DNA of 64,000 nucleotides from Bryobacterales bacterium (GTDB taxonomy: Bacteria; Acidobacteriota; Terriglobia; Bryobacterales; Bryobacteraceae), in contig JADLDI010000114.1 in the NCBI GenBank assembly GCA_020846745.1, positions 1 to 64,000 of the forward strand, given 5' to 3'. Position 1 is the first letter of the stretch. Each line of letters opens with the position of its first letter. A program made the position numbers and the translations under genes. Below the pieces are notes generated by a model. The model searched no databases, was not told the DNA's origin, and saw only the letters and a program-made list of their open reading frames with translations. Positions 1 to 7,252 of this stretch are shown one piece after another.

Positions 1-384
1 GCGACGACTACAAACAAAAGACCGGATTCAACGATTAACGATTTCATTCGGAACGGGACCTGTAGATACCAAGGATCGATCACTTACCTGGAACCCCACT
101 TGGCGCGCTGCATCGGCGACGACAAACACATTCTGCAACGTGATATCGAAGAGTGTCTACCGACAGTGGCAAAGAAGGACTTACACCTATAGCCCGGCCG
201 CGCGACGCTCAGATCTCCGACATTTGGCGGGCGGGACAGTCGCGACTGGTGGAATTGAGTGAGGCTGCGCAGGCTGTTCCTGACAGCCCTGACAGCCGGG
301 TTCCGCCAAAAATGTGTTAACAAAAGGGGCCCGCTCATGGAAGGCTGCCCGTTCGGTCCGTTCGGCCGACCACCTCGGCGCTCG
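1..384. other. No supported gene
   Basis: I see no convincing complete gene here. A 43-codon open stretch on the minus strand (about 28-156) reads like protein (it contains DITLQNVFVVADAARQVGF) and ends in a proper stop. A stop codon lies just upstream of it and there is no start or ribosome site, so it is at most a fragment of a lost gene. The other open frames in this stretch look like arginine/proline-rich shadows. Confidence 0.4.
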
Positions 385-675
385 CTACCATTTAAACCGG
401 GCCCAACAAACGACTGCTGCCGTGAATGCAATTACTTCAGCCCACCACCACTGATACAACCTCCGTCGTAGTTTGCTTGTCGGAAACATCTGCCGATGAA
501 GCCGTATCACCTTGCCCTGAAGCGTACTGGGTCCGATTTCAGGGATTCGGTCGTTGTCAGGGAGTGAGCTATTAACCGCGTCCCTCATTTGCCCAAAAAT
601 CCAGATCGCTCTAAGTTGGCAACCAATAGCCGCGATGAACAGGAGACCGCCCACAGCGTTTCGAGTGCTTATCAC
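385..675 (-). CDS. Small two-helix membrane protein, candidate immunity partner of the RHS tail
   Basis: A 96-residue protein of unknown family. It has a hydrophobic N-terminal segment (about residues 8-25) and a second at the C-terminus (about 76-92), with a basic stretch between them (LHRQMFPTSKLRRRLYQ). I chose the GTG start because it overlaps the stop codon of the RHS-like frame upstream (GTGA) and has a GAGGAG ribosome site 6-8 bases before it, so the two are translationally coupled. In polymorphic toxin loci the gene directly after an RHS tip usually encodes the immunity protein. That role is inferred from position only; it could equally be an unrelated small membrane protein. Confidence 0.5.
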   Translation of the reverse strand: MISTRNAVGGLLFIAAIGCQLRAIWIFGQMRDAVNSSLPDNDRIPEIGPSTLQGKVIRLHRQMFPTSKLRRRLYQWWWAEVIAFTAAVVCWARFKW

Positions 676-1190
676 TTGCAGCTCCTCTGAAGCAAGGAGA
701 GCTGGTAGTCTGCCGCGATAGCCATGCCTGAGAATGGTCCCGCTATGAAATCACCAAGTGGCACCTGGACAATCGTACTCTGAGTTGTTCCACTAAAACC
801 GCCAAAGATACTCACTAATCCGACGGACCAAGCCATCGAAACCGCAGTGGCCGCTGTGGGATTGAACGCGAATGGCCCCTGGATGCCTCCGGTACTTGTG
901 GAAATGTTGACGCCGAGGCCGCTGGATAGACTGTAAGATAACTGAGTGTTTCCGCCGGTCATGTAATTGGGAACGGATGTCCCAAACCTCCCCCAAGCAC
1001 TCGAATAATACCGCTGATTAGCATAATCCAAGCCCGTCTGATCGCGGTAGTAAGTGGCGAACCGTAGGTGAGGGAATCGATCGGATTGTTGCCGGTTTGA
1101 CGCATTCTGACGCTGCCGTGGCGGTCGGTGGCGAGTTTGGTGGGATTGGCGGCGGGGCCGGTGCGGATGAGTTTGGAGCCGAACCAGAGG
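672..1190 (-). pseudogene. RHS-repeat core fragment with variable C-terminal tail, frameshifted
   Basis: Two reading frames together give recognisable RHS core sequence. The upstream frame (about 1060-1188) reads WFGSKLIRTGP, then ATDRHGSVRMRQTG. The downstream frame (672 to about 1065) reads FATYYRDQTGLDYANQRYYS followed by SAWGRF, the hallmark of the RHS-associated core. The usual PYGEE segment between them is missing and the frame changes, so a deletion has broken the gene. After WGRF the normal DP(x)G motif is absent, and a ~100-residue Gly/Ser/Thr-rich tail follows (GPFAFNPTAATAVSMAW ... VPLGDFIAGPFSG). The 5' end is cut off by a dispersed repeat. The tail could still be translated from the TTG at 1031. 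Its activity is unknown. Confidence 0.65.
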
Positions 1191-1420
1191 GATTGAGGAA
1201 AAATGCGGCCCGCGCCCTTACGGTTGCGGTTCTGTTTCCGGTGCAATGCGTGTTTTCAGTGGTTTACCGGACCCGGGGCGCGGTGCTAAATCGCATTCAG
1301 CGGGTTTTTTCTCACGCCCTGACGGTTGCGGTTCTGTTTCCGGAGCAGTGCGTGGACGCGGTGCTAAATCGCATTCAGCGGATTTTTTTTCTCACGCCCA
1401 GACGTTGCGGCTCACGGACT
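1189..1420. repeat. Cluster of short dispersed repeats
   Basis: Positions 1189-1224 match 41519-41553 almost exactly (core ATGCGGCCCGCGCCCTTACG). Right after it, a unit containing ACGGTTGCGGTTCTGTTTCC occurs at about 1220 and again at about 1321, and a unit with GCGGTGCTAAATCGCATTCA followed by a T-run and CTCACGCCC occurs at about 1280 and 1358. The cluster is therefore a partly duplicated array of roughly 80-100 bp units. It abuts and truncates the RHS-like coding sequence. No transposase is linked to it. Confidence 0.7.
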
Positions 1421-1442
1421 GTCCCGGACTACCTTGATATAT

Positions 1443-1633
1443 CGACTGACCTCGCTGAGGGGCGGAGGTGATAATCCGGACGGAAAACATAGTCGGACCA
1501 GCCGGACGGCGAGTTTGCACTGGGGGGTGCATGGTCCCTACAGACGTTCCTACAGACGAGCGGTCGATGGCGGCGACGAGGCCGGTGAGAGTTTGCCGTG
1601 CAGGCGAAACAGGGGTCTGTCCCCGATTTACCC
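1443..1633. repeat. Long direct repeat, copy A
   Basis: About 191 bp that recurs in the same orientation at 3061-3240. Both copies start at CGACTGACCTCGCTGAGG and end just after the GGGTCTGTCCCCGATT motif (here 1606-1630). Copy A has an extra 12 bp (a duplicated TTCCTACAGACG block) and a few substitutions. The two copies bracket the gene at 1654-2889. Confidence 0.85.
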
Positions 1634-1653
1634 GATTCACCCGCACTGGGTTC

Positions 1654-2889
1654 TCAGAAAAACAGCCTGGAGAGCTCCTGTGCAATCAACTTTGCCCAAC
1701 CGGCTACGTTCTGCGTATGTTCGATTCTCTTCAACTCGGTGAAGCGCGCCTGGTAGGATTGGTCGGTGTCACGCCAGGCTCGAAGCGCGATCAACATGGC
1801 CAGCACTTCGCGGCGGTAGAGAGAATCGCCGGTTGGAAAGGCTCGCACCTGCCAGACTTGCTCGCGTTCAGGAGCTTCCGTCGAGAGTGTGGCGGTGCCC
1901 AGGATGACGTTTGTGAGCTTCGGTTCCCGGATCGCTGCCAACTCAGAAGCCATCCTTCCAGGTTGCTTCACTTCAAGTACAAGGCCAGGCGTTCGACTGA
2001 ACGATAAGCGTTCGGTTGAGCCAACATCAGCATCGATGGAATCGCGCTTTGGCCGAAATCCATACTGAACGGCCAGTGGTCCAAGACGGTAGTATTCCGC
2101 AATCGACCCCAATTCCTCGAAAGAAGTTGCGTCTCGCAGAGTGATCTCAAAATTCGCGCGGCTGCCGGCAAACTCTCCCTTGCCCAGAATCCACGCGGTT
2201 TTCCCGTTGGGTGCGTTCAGCCGCATGTCGAATATGGGAATCGGCATCTCGTCGCCCCATTGGAACTTGTGTACGGTTATGGCACCGAGTTCTTTGCCGT
2301 CCGTCGTTGCCAGGCGCATGGATTCGGCCGACTTGGCGCCTGGAATCGCACGAAGCGTGAACCGCTCCGGCAGTACCGGCTTTATCCCGACCGGCTCGAC
2401 AGAGGCAGGACGCGTGGCCGCAGACGCGTACTGTTTCGGGGCCGCTACCGGGTCGGCGATTCTCATGAGCCGCTTCAGAGGCGTTTCCTTGGCGTTGGCA
2501 AGCTCGGCCTCGATGGTAGTGTCAGTGTGTTTGTAGGTGATGAGCATCGACATCCCGCCCGGCGAACCGAGTTTGCCCGTCATCGTAGCGCCGTCAGGGC
2601 TGAGCGCGCCCTCGAAACCGCCTTCTGGACTTTTAATCCGGACGGTTAGCCCCTCGAGCAAGACTCTCATGGGAGGCGACGGCTCACTGGATAGATCCGG
2701 AGAGTAGACGTGCGCAGTCCACTCACTGCCGCTTTTGGTGATTTTGATGACCGATTTCAATTCGGTGACATTCATCGCGGACTGCATCGCGGCCGGTAGC
2801 GGCGCGGCTCCAATCCATACACCGGCCAAGTCTAGCGAGTTCTGTGCCAAAAAGGGCAGGGATGCGACAAGGAACAGCACTGGCTTCAT
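1654..2889 (-). CDS. Secreted protein of unknown function
   Basis: 411 residues starting with a clear signal peptide (MKPVLFLVASLPFLAQ) and followed by a beta-rich, soluble sequence. The N-terminal ~110 residues (LAGVWIGA ... SPDGATMTGKL) resemble the pattern of acidobacterial secreted proteins that begin with a short lipocalin-like or 'GxW' beta module. The rest contains WILGKGEFAGSRANFEITLR and a C-terminal helical part (LAMLIALRAWRDTDQSYQAR). I do not recognise a family or catalytic motif. It stands alone between two direct repeats, so it may be accessory cargo. An exported location is well supported; the function is unknown. Confidence 0.75.
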   Translation of the reverse strand: MKPVLFLVASLPFLAQNSLDLAGVWIGAAPLPAAMQSAMNVTELKSVIKITKSGSEWTAHVYSPDLSSEPSPPMRVLLEGLTVRIKSPEGGFEGALSPDGATMTGKLGSPGGMSMLITYKHTDTTIEAELANAKETPLKRLMRIADPVAAPKQYASAATRPASVEPVGIKPVLPERFTLRAIPGAKSAESMRLATTDGKELGAITVHKFQWGDEMPIPIFDMRLNAPNGKTAWILGKGEFAGSRANFEITLRDATSFEELGSIAEYYRLGPLAVQYGFRPKRDSIDADVGSTERLSFSRTPGLVLEVKQPGRMASELAAIREPKLTNVILGTATLSTEAPEREQVWQVRAFPTGDSLYRREVLAMLIALRAWRDTDQSYQARFTELKRIEHTQNVAGWAKLIAQELSRLFF

Positions 2890-3060
2890 CGTTCAGGCCT
2901 CCTGCAGTGCGAGGGCCGGCAGAACAAGCAGGCGTTTCGGTCGGCATCGCACAGTCCTGATATTATTCCACGCGCTGAGGCGGTTCCACGGCATCGACAT
3001 CGTTCAGACCAGCTAGGTGCGATAGACTCCAGAGTGTCCGGCGTCAACTATTCTTCCCAG

Positions 3061-3240
3061 CGACTGACCTCGCTGAGGGGGCGGAGGTGATAATCCGGAC
3101 GGAAAACATAATCGGACCAGCCGGACGGCGAGTTTGCACCGGGGGGTGCATGGTCCCTACAGACGAGGGGTCGATGGCGACGACGAGGCCGGTGAGAGTT
3201 TGCCGTACAGGCGAAACAGGGGTCTGTCCCCGATTTACCC
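3061..3240. repeat. Long direct repeat, copy B
   Basis: About 180 bp, same orientation as 1443-1633 and lacking its internal 12-bp duplication. It ends with the GGGTCTGTCCCCGATT motif at 3212-3236. It lies upstream of the secreted protein gene and directly next to the terminator of the first TonB-dependent receptor gene. Confidence 0.85.
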
Positions 3241-3261
3241 CGAGAGGAGGGTGCAAGGACA

Positions 3262-3296
3262 AGAAAACGGGGGCCGGGATTTCGTCCCGGCCCCCT
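3262..3296 (-). terminator. Rho-independent terminator of the first TonB receptor gene
   Basis: A perfect 11-bp stem, GGGGGCCGGGA (3269-3279) with TCCCGGCCCCC (3285-3295), and a 5-base loop. On the minus strand it is followed by CGTTTTCTTG. It sits 27 bp after the stop of the receptor gene at 3324. Confidence 0.85.
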
Positions 3297-3323
3297 GTCG
3301 GAAACTGCTCTTGAGCCGCGCTA

Positions 3324-6300
3324 TCAGAAGCGGAACTTCAGAGCGAACTGCATACGCCGCATGGGTGTACGCAGACTGCGGATTTCGCCGTCGCGTGTAC
3401 CGTTAGGCGTGATCTGGTTGGCATTCGAGAAGGTGATGCCGCCCGGATTATTGAACCACGGAGTGTTGGTCCAATTAAACGCTTCCCAACGGAACTGAAC
3501 GTTGTAGCGCTCTTTGATCGGGAAGTTCTTGTAGAGGCCGAAGTCGATGTTGCGCTGGCCGGGACCGCGAAGCTGGGCAACACCGGCGCTGCCGAGGTGG
3601 CAGAGGTCAGGCCGGGAGGGGATCTGGCAGGTGACACGCTGGTAAGCCTGCGTGTTGAACCAGAGCTTGCGGGTGGGGTTGTCGAGTTCCGCGTTGCCGA
3701 CGAGATCTGGACGGACGGAGCCGTTCGGCAGGCCGAGATCGCCGGCGCCCTGACCGACGGTGAAGGGGAAGCCGGAGGAGATGGTGAGAATACCATTGGT
3801 CTGCCAGCCGCCGATCACGTAGCCCAGGGGACCTTTCATGCCGCGGCCCGGAAGGTCGTAGACGTAGTTGATGACGGTGCGGTGGGTTTGATCGAAGGAG
3901 TACAGACCACGGGAGCCGCGGCGGTCGCGCGGGTTCTGGAAGCTGGCGCCTTCCTGGCCGCCCGCTTCGCCGTCGCCGTGCGACTTCGAATAGGTGTAGG
4001 CGACGCCGAAGGTGAGGCCCTTCGAAGTGCGCTTGTCTAAGCGGAGTTGGAGGCCGTGGTAGAAACCTTCGCCGTAGGAATCGATGTAGCGGATACGGCC
4101 GGTGGACTGGATGCCGAGCTGAGGCGTAGCCGGGTCGTAGAACGTCGGATACGGGCGCAGGTTCTGGCTGAAGACTTGTACAGGGGTGATCGGGTCGTTC
4201 CAGTTGATGACGGAGTTGCCGATGTGCGAGGCCTTCGATCCGGCGTAACCGGCGGTGATGGCCATCGTCCACGGCAGTTCGCGCTGAATATCGAAGCTCC
4301 ACTTCCACACGTCGCCGTCCTTGTAGTCTGGCGGAGCGTAGACAACGTCGATCGGGCGGACGACGGAGGCGCCACCGGTCCGGGTGAGGAATGGATCGTC
4401 CAGGGTGAGGATCGGCGAAGTGGGGGCGTAGCGCTGGGTTACCACGTTGACGGTTTGACCGTTCGCGGCAGCAACCGGTACCGTCGTACCCGGCACATAC
4501 GAAGTTTGATAAGCCTGGCTGCCCGCCTTGGGCGGCATCAGGTTGAAGATGGTGAACGTGTTGAGGTGCTGAATGTTGTCGAACCAGCCTGCGCCCATAC
4601 GGAGTACCCATTTGTCGGTCGGACGATAGGCGATTCCGATACGGGGCATGAAGAAGCGGAACTGCTGCTTCATATACTTAACGTTGCCGTCCGGACCCAA
4701 CTTGCCGGGGAAGATCGTGGGAATCACCTGACCGCTGGGCGTTGTGTAACCAGCGCCGCGGCCGATATCGGCGCCCAGTCCGGGAATGTCGAACGTGCGC
4801 TGCAGGCCTTGGGCGTCTTTGCCCCACCCGTTGTAATCGACACGAAGGCCGAGGTTGATGGTGAGGCGAGAGGTGACCTTAAAATCATCTTGCGCATACC
4901 AGCCCAAACGGTTTGCGCGGGGGAAAGTGAGCGGCAAACCTTCAGGCGTCTGCGTGTTGGCCGGGCGGCCGAGCAGGAAGCAGGCGAGAGCGTAGCCGCA
5001 GGTCTGGGACGAGAAGTTCAACTGACCTTCTTCGATGTTGGCGGCACCGCGCTCCATGGAAATCCGATAGTATTCGGTGCCGAACTTGAGGTTGTGCTTA
5101 CCTTTCAGCCACGTAAGGTGGACCGAGGGCTGAATGGTGTCCATGTTGTCGTAGCCGTTGCCCGCGGTCTGTTCGGACAGTGTGAACGGCAGACCACCAA
5201 AGTTCGGGATGCCGTGCTCGCGCGGGGTGAGCTTGCGGTTTCCATCGGACGGGATGCGGAACTGTCCAACACCCAAAGCATCCATGTCGAAGGAGGTGTT
5301 GTCCGTACGGGGGTTCGAGGTCAAGTCGTCGGAGATATTGAAGCCAACGCGCGTTTCGAGGATCATCGTGGGGCTAAAGGTCCGGATGTACTGGGTGGCG
5401 AGGTTGGTCACCTTCGAGCTGACGAACACGGGCAGGTTGGGGTTGATGTTGTAGCGGGTCAGGCCGGAACGGTCCCAAGCGAGACGCGCAAACACGCGGT
5501 TCTTTTCGTTGAAGTTGTGATCGATACGAGCGAAGTAGGTGTTGATGTCGGTGGGTGTCGGCACGGAGGCGCGGGCGGTAAAGTCCTGTGGATCATTCTG
5601 CACGAACGATGCGCGGGGAATGTACTTGTCCAGAACGTTCTTCGCACCGGGGTGGATACGGCTGGCCGGGAGAATGTTATTAGCGAACGGCAGACCGGTA
5701 TCGGGATCGTAGACAAGGATCGGACTCACAAACCGGCCGTTCGCGGTGTAGCCGGTCGCCAGACCCGAGAAGTCGCCATTGCGCCAGGCATCGAGGGGAA
5801 ACGACGCGGTTTGAACCGTGCCTTCGCGGGTGCGGCGCGACTCGTAGTTGAATGCCCAGAACGTCTTGTTTTTACCGTTGTAGAGCTTGGGGAAGAACAC
5901 CGGACCGCTTAGGACGAAGCCAAACTGGTTTTGCCGGAGGGTGTTCTTCTTGAGGCGGGTCGCGGTGGGGGCGAGTTCGAAGTTGAGGAAGTAGTTCTCG
6001 GCGTCGAACAGGTCGTTACGGAGGAAGTCGAAGAACGTGCCGTGCAGGTCGTTCGTGCCGCTCTTCATCGTGATCGTCACCTGGGCGCCGCCGCCGAATC
6101 CATATTCCGCGGAGTAGGCGTTGGTCTGAATCTTGAATTCTTCCAGCGCTTCAATAGACGGAACGAAGTTGGTGGTGTGTACGCGGGGATCTTTCGCGTC
6201 GACGCCATCGAGCGATACGACCTGGTGCGTTTCGCGGATACCGTTGGCGATGACGGCGAACGCCTGGCCGGGAATCGGGAAGCCGCCGCTGCCGTCACCC

Positions 6301-6818
6301 GTGCCGGTCCGGATACCGTACTGAACGCCGGGCACCAGCACGGCAAGGCTCTGCATATTACGGCCATTGAGGGGTAATTCAACGATCCGCCGGTTTTCAA
6401 TTACCGCGCCGACCGTTGCGTTTTCCGTGTTCAGCAAAACCGACGAAGCGTTCACTTCGACGGACTCCGCTACGTTGCCGACATCGAGTTTGACGTCCTG
6501 GCGAACCTGTGCGGCGGTTTCCACACGGATGCTTCGAACCATTTCCGTCTTGAAACCCTGCGCTTCCACTTTTAAGTCGTAGTTGCCCACTTGAATCAGC
6601 GGGAACGTATAGTTGCCCGTGTCGTTAGTGGTCGCGGTCAACGTGACGTTCGTTCCGGTGTTGGTCAGGGTGACTTTTGCCCCTGGGATCACCGCGCCCG
6701 ATGAGTCACTGACGATACCCAGTACCGATTGTGTCGTCGATTGCGCCCATAGGCCCGCCGCTGTCAGGACGAGACACAGGGCGAGGATAAGAACACGCCT
6801 GTATAAGACTGAAGGCAT
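3324..6818 (-). CDS. TonB-dependent receptor with carboxypeptidase-regulatory-like domain (1)
   Basis: A 1164-residue outer-membrane protein. Signal peptide at residues 1-26 (cleavage after LWAQ), then a carboxypeptidase-regulatory-like beta sandwich at about 27-115 (GIVSDSSGAVIPGAKVTLTN, YTFPLIQVGNYDLKVEAQGF). A plug domain follows (ELPLNGRNMQSLAVLVPG, then EFKIQTNAYSAEYGFGGGAQ), then a long beta-barrel ending in Phe (ALKFRF), as expected for BAM-inserted barrels. These Oar-like receptors are greatly expanded in Solibacter-type acidobacteria and are presumed to import large ligands; the substrate is unknown. Close paralogue of the next receptor (7253-10729). It ends at a strong terminator and has its own 5' region. 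Confidence 0.93.
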   Translation of the reverse strand: MPSVLYRRVLILALCLVLTAAGLWAQSTTQSVLGIVSDSSGAVIPGAKVTLTNTGTNVTLTATTNDTGNYTFPLIQVGNYDLKVEAQGFKTEMVRSIRVETAAQVRQDVKLDVGNVAESVEVNASSVLLNTENATVGAVIENRRIVELPLNGRNMQSLAVLVPGVQYGIRTGTGDGSGGFPIPGQAFAVIANGIRETHQVVSLDGVDAKDPRVHTTNFVPSIEALEEFKIQTNAYSAEYGFGGGAQVTITMKSGTNDLHGTFFDFLRNDLFDAENYFLNFELAPTATRLKKNTLRQNQFGFVLSGPVFFPKLYNGKNKTFWAFNYESRRTREGTVQTASFPLDAWRNGDFSGLATGYTANGRFVSPILVYDPDTGLPFANNILPASRIHPGAKNVLDKYIPRASFVQNDPQDFTARASVPTPTDINTYFARIDHNFNEKNRVFARLAWDRSGLTRYNINPNLPVFVSSKVTNLATQYIRTFSPTMILETRVGFNISDDLTSNPRTDNTSFDMDALGVGQFRIPSDGNRKLTPREHGIPNFGGLPFTLSEQTAGNGYDNMDTIQPSVHLTWLKGKHNLKFGTEYYRISMERGAANIEEGQLNFSSQTCGYALACFLLGRPANTQTPEGLPLTFPRANRLGWYAQDDFKVTSRLTINLGLRVDYNGWGKDAQGLQRTFDIPGLGADIGRGAGYTTPSGQVIPTIFPGKLGPDGNVKYMKQQFRFFMPRIGIAYRPTDKWVLRMGAGWFDNIQHLNTFTIFNLMPPKAGSQAYQTSYVPGTTVPVAAANGQTVNVVTQRYAPTSPILTLDDPFLTRTGGASVVRPIDVVYAPPDYKDGDVWKWSFDIQRELPWTMAITAGYAGSKASHIGNSVINWNDPITPVQVFSQNLRPYPTFYDPATPQLGIQSTGRIRYIDSYGEGFYHGLQLRLDKRTSKGLTFGVAYTYSKSHGDGEAGGQEGASFQNPRDRRGSRGLYSFDQTHRTVINYVYDLPGRGMKGPLGYVIGGWQTNGILTISSGFPFTVGQGAGDLGLPNGSVRPDLVGNAELDNPTRKLWFNTQAYQRVTCQIPSRPDLCHLGSAGVAQLRGPGQRNIDFGLYKNFPIKERYNVQFRWEAFNWTNTPWFNNPGGITFSNANQITPNGTRDGEIRSLRTPMRRMQFALKFRF

Positions 6819-7190
6819 TCGTTACCTCGTGGTTCAAATATGTAATTGCTCTGTCCGTAGAAATAAACGACATTTTTTACTGCCCCTGAAGCCAGTTTAC
6901 TTCTGGACCGAGATATTCAAGAAGGTTAAAGCCACACTGTATGCAATGTCAAACGTTTCACTGTAAAATCCTGCCACATGACTTTCCTTTAAGGTACTGG
7001 TACCCCTAGGGTTACGGGTTAACCGGAGCCCATTCTCCCGCATACGTTCGTGATACAAACGTTCGCAAAAGCGGGCCTGTCCCCGATTTGGGGGATGGTG
7101 GTGGGGGCGGTTTTGGCGGGGGCGAGGGGGTGGCACCACGTCGAGGTGGGGGGATTGCGGATGTGTTTCGTTGGTGTTGTATCAAAAGCA
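6819..7190. other. Intergenic region with a repeat-like motif and a G-run cluster
   Basis: No gene. It holds the 5' region of the receptor gene at 3324-6818 (AT-rich near 6835-6960), a copy of the dispersed motif (GGGCCTGTCCCCGATTT, 7073-7089), and four five-G runs at 7090-7094, 7103-7107, 7118-7122 and 7126-7130. Confidence 0.6.
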
Positions 7191-7226
7191 TGAGGCCGGC
7201 TCCGACAGAGTCGGACGCCGGCCTCA
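7191..7226 (-). terminator. Rho-independent terminator of the second TonB receptor gene
   Basis: A near-perfect 16-bp stem: TGAGGCCGGCTCCGAC (7191-7206), loop AGA, then GTCGGA, one bulged C, and GCCGGCCTCA (7217-7226). On the minus strand it is followed by TGCTTTTG. It lies 26 bp beyond the stop codon at 7253. Confidence 0.85.
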
Positions 7227-7252
7227 AATTACTACGGCTTAATCCTGACGAG

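Noticed and set aside
1468..2007. A 179-codon plus-strand frame across repeat A and the end of the secreted protein gene
   Set aside because: Half is repeat sequence and half is antisense to a convincing gene; no ribosome site.
4047..5912. A 621-codon open frame antisense to TonB receptor 1
   Set aside because: The receptor frame on the other strand has clear domains; this one is a GC-rich shadow with no recognisable motif.
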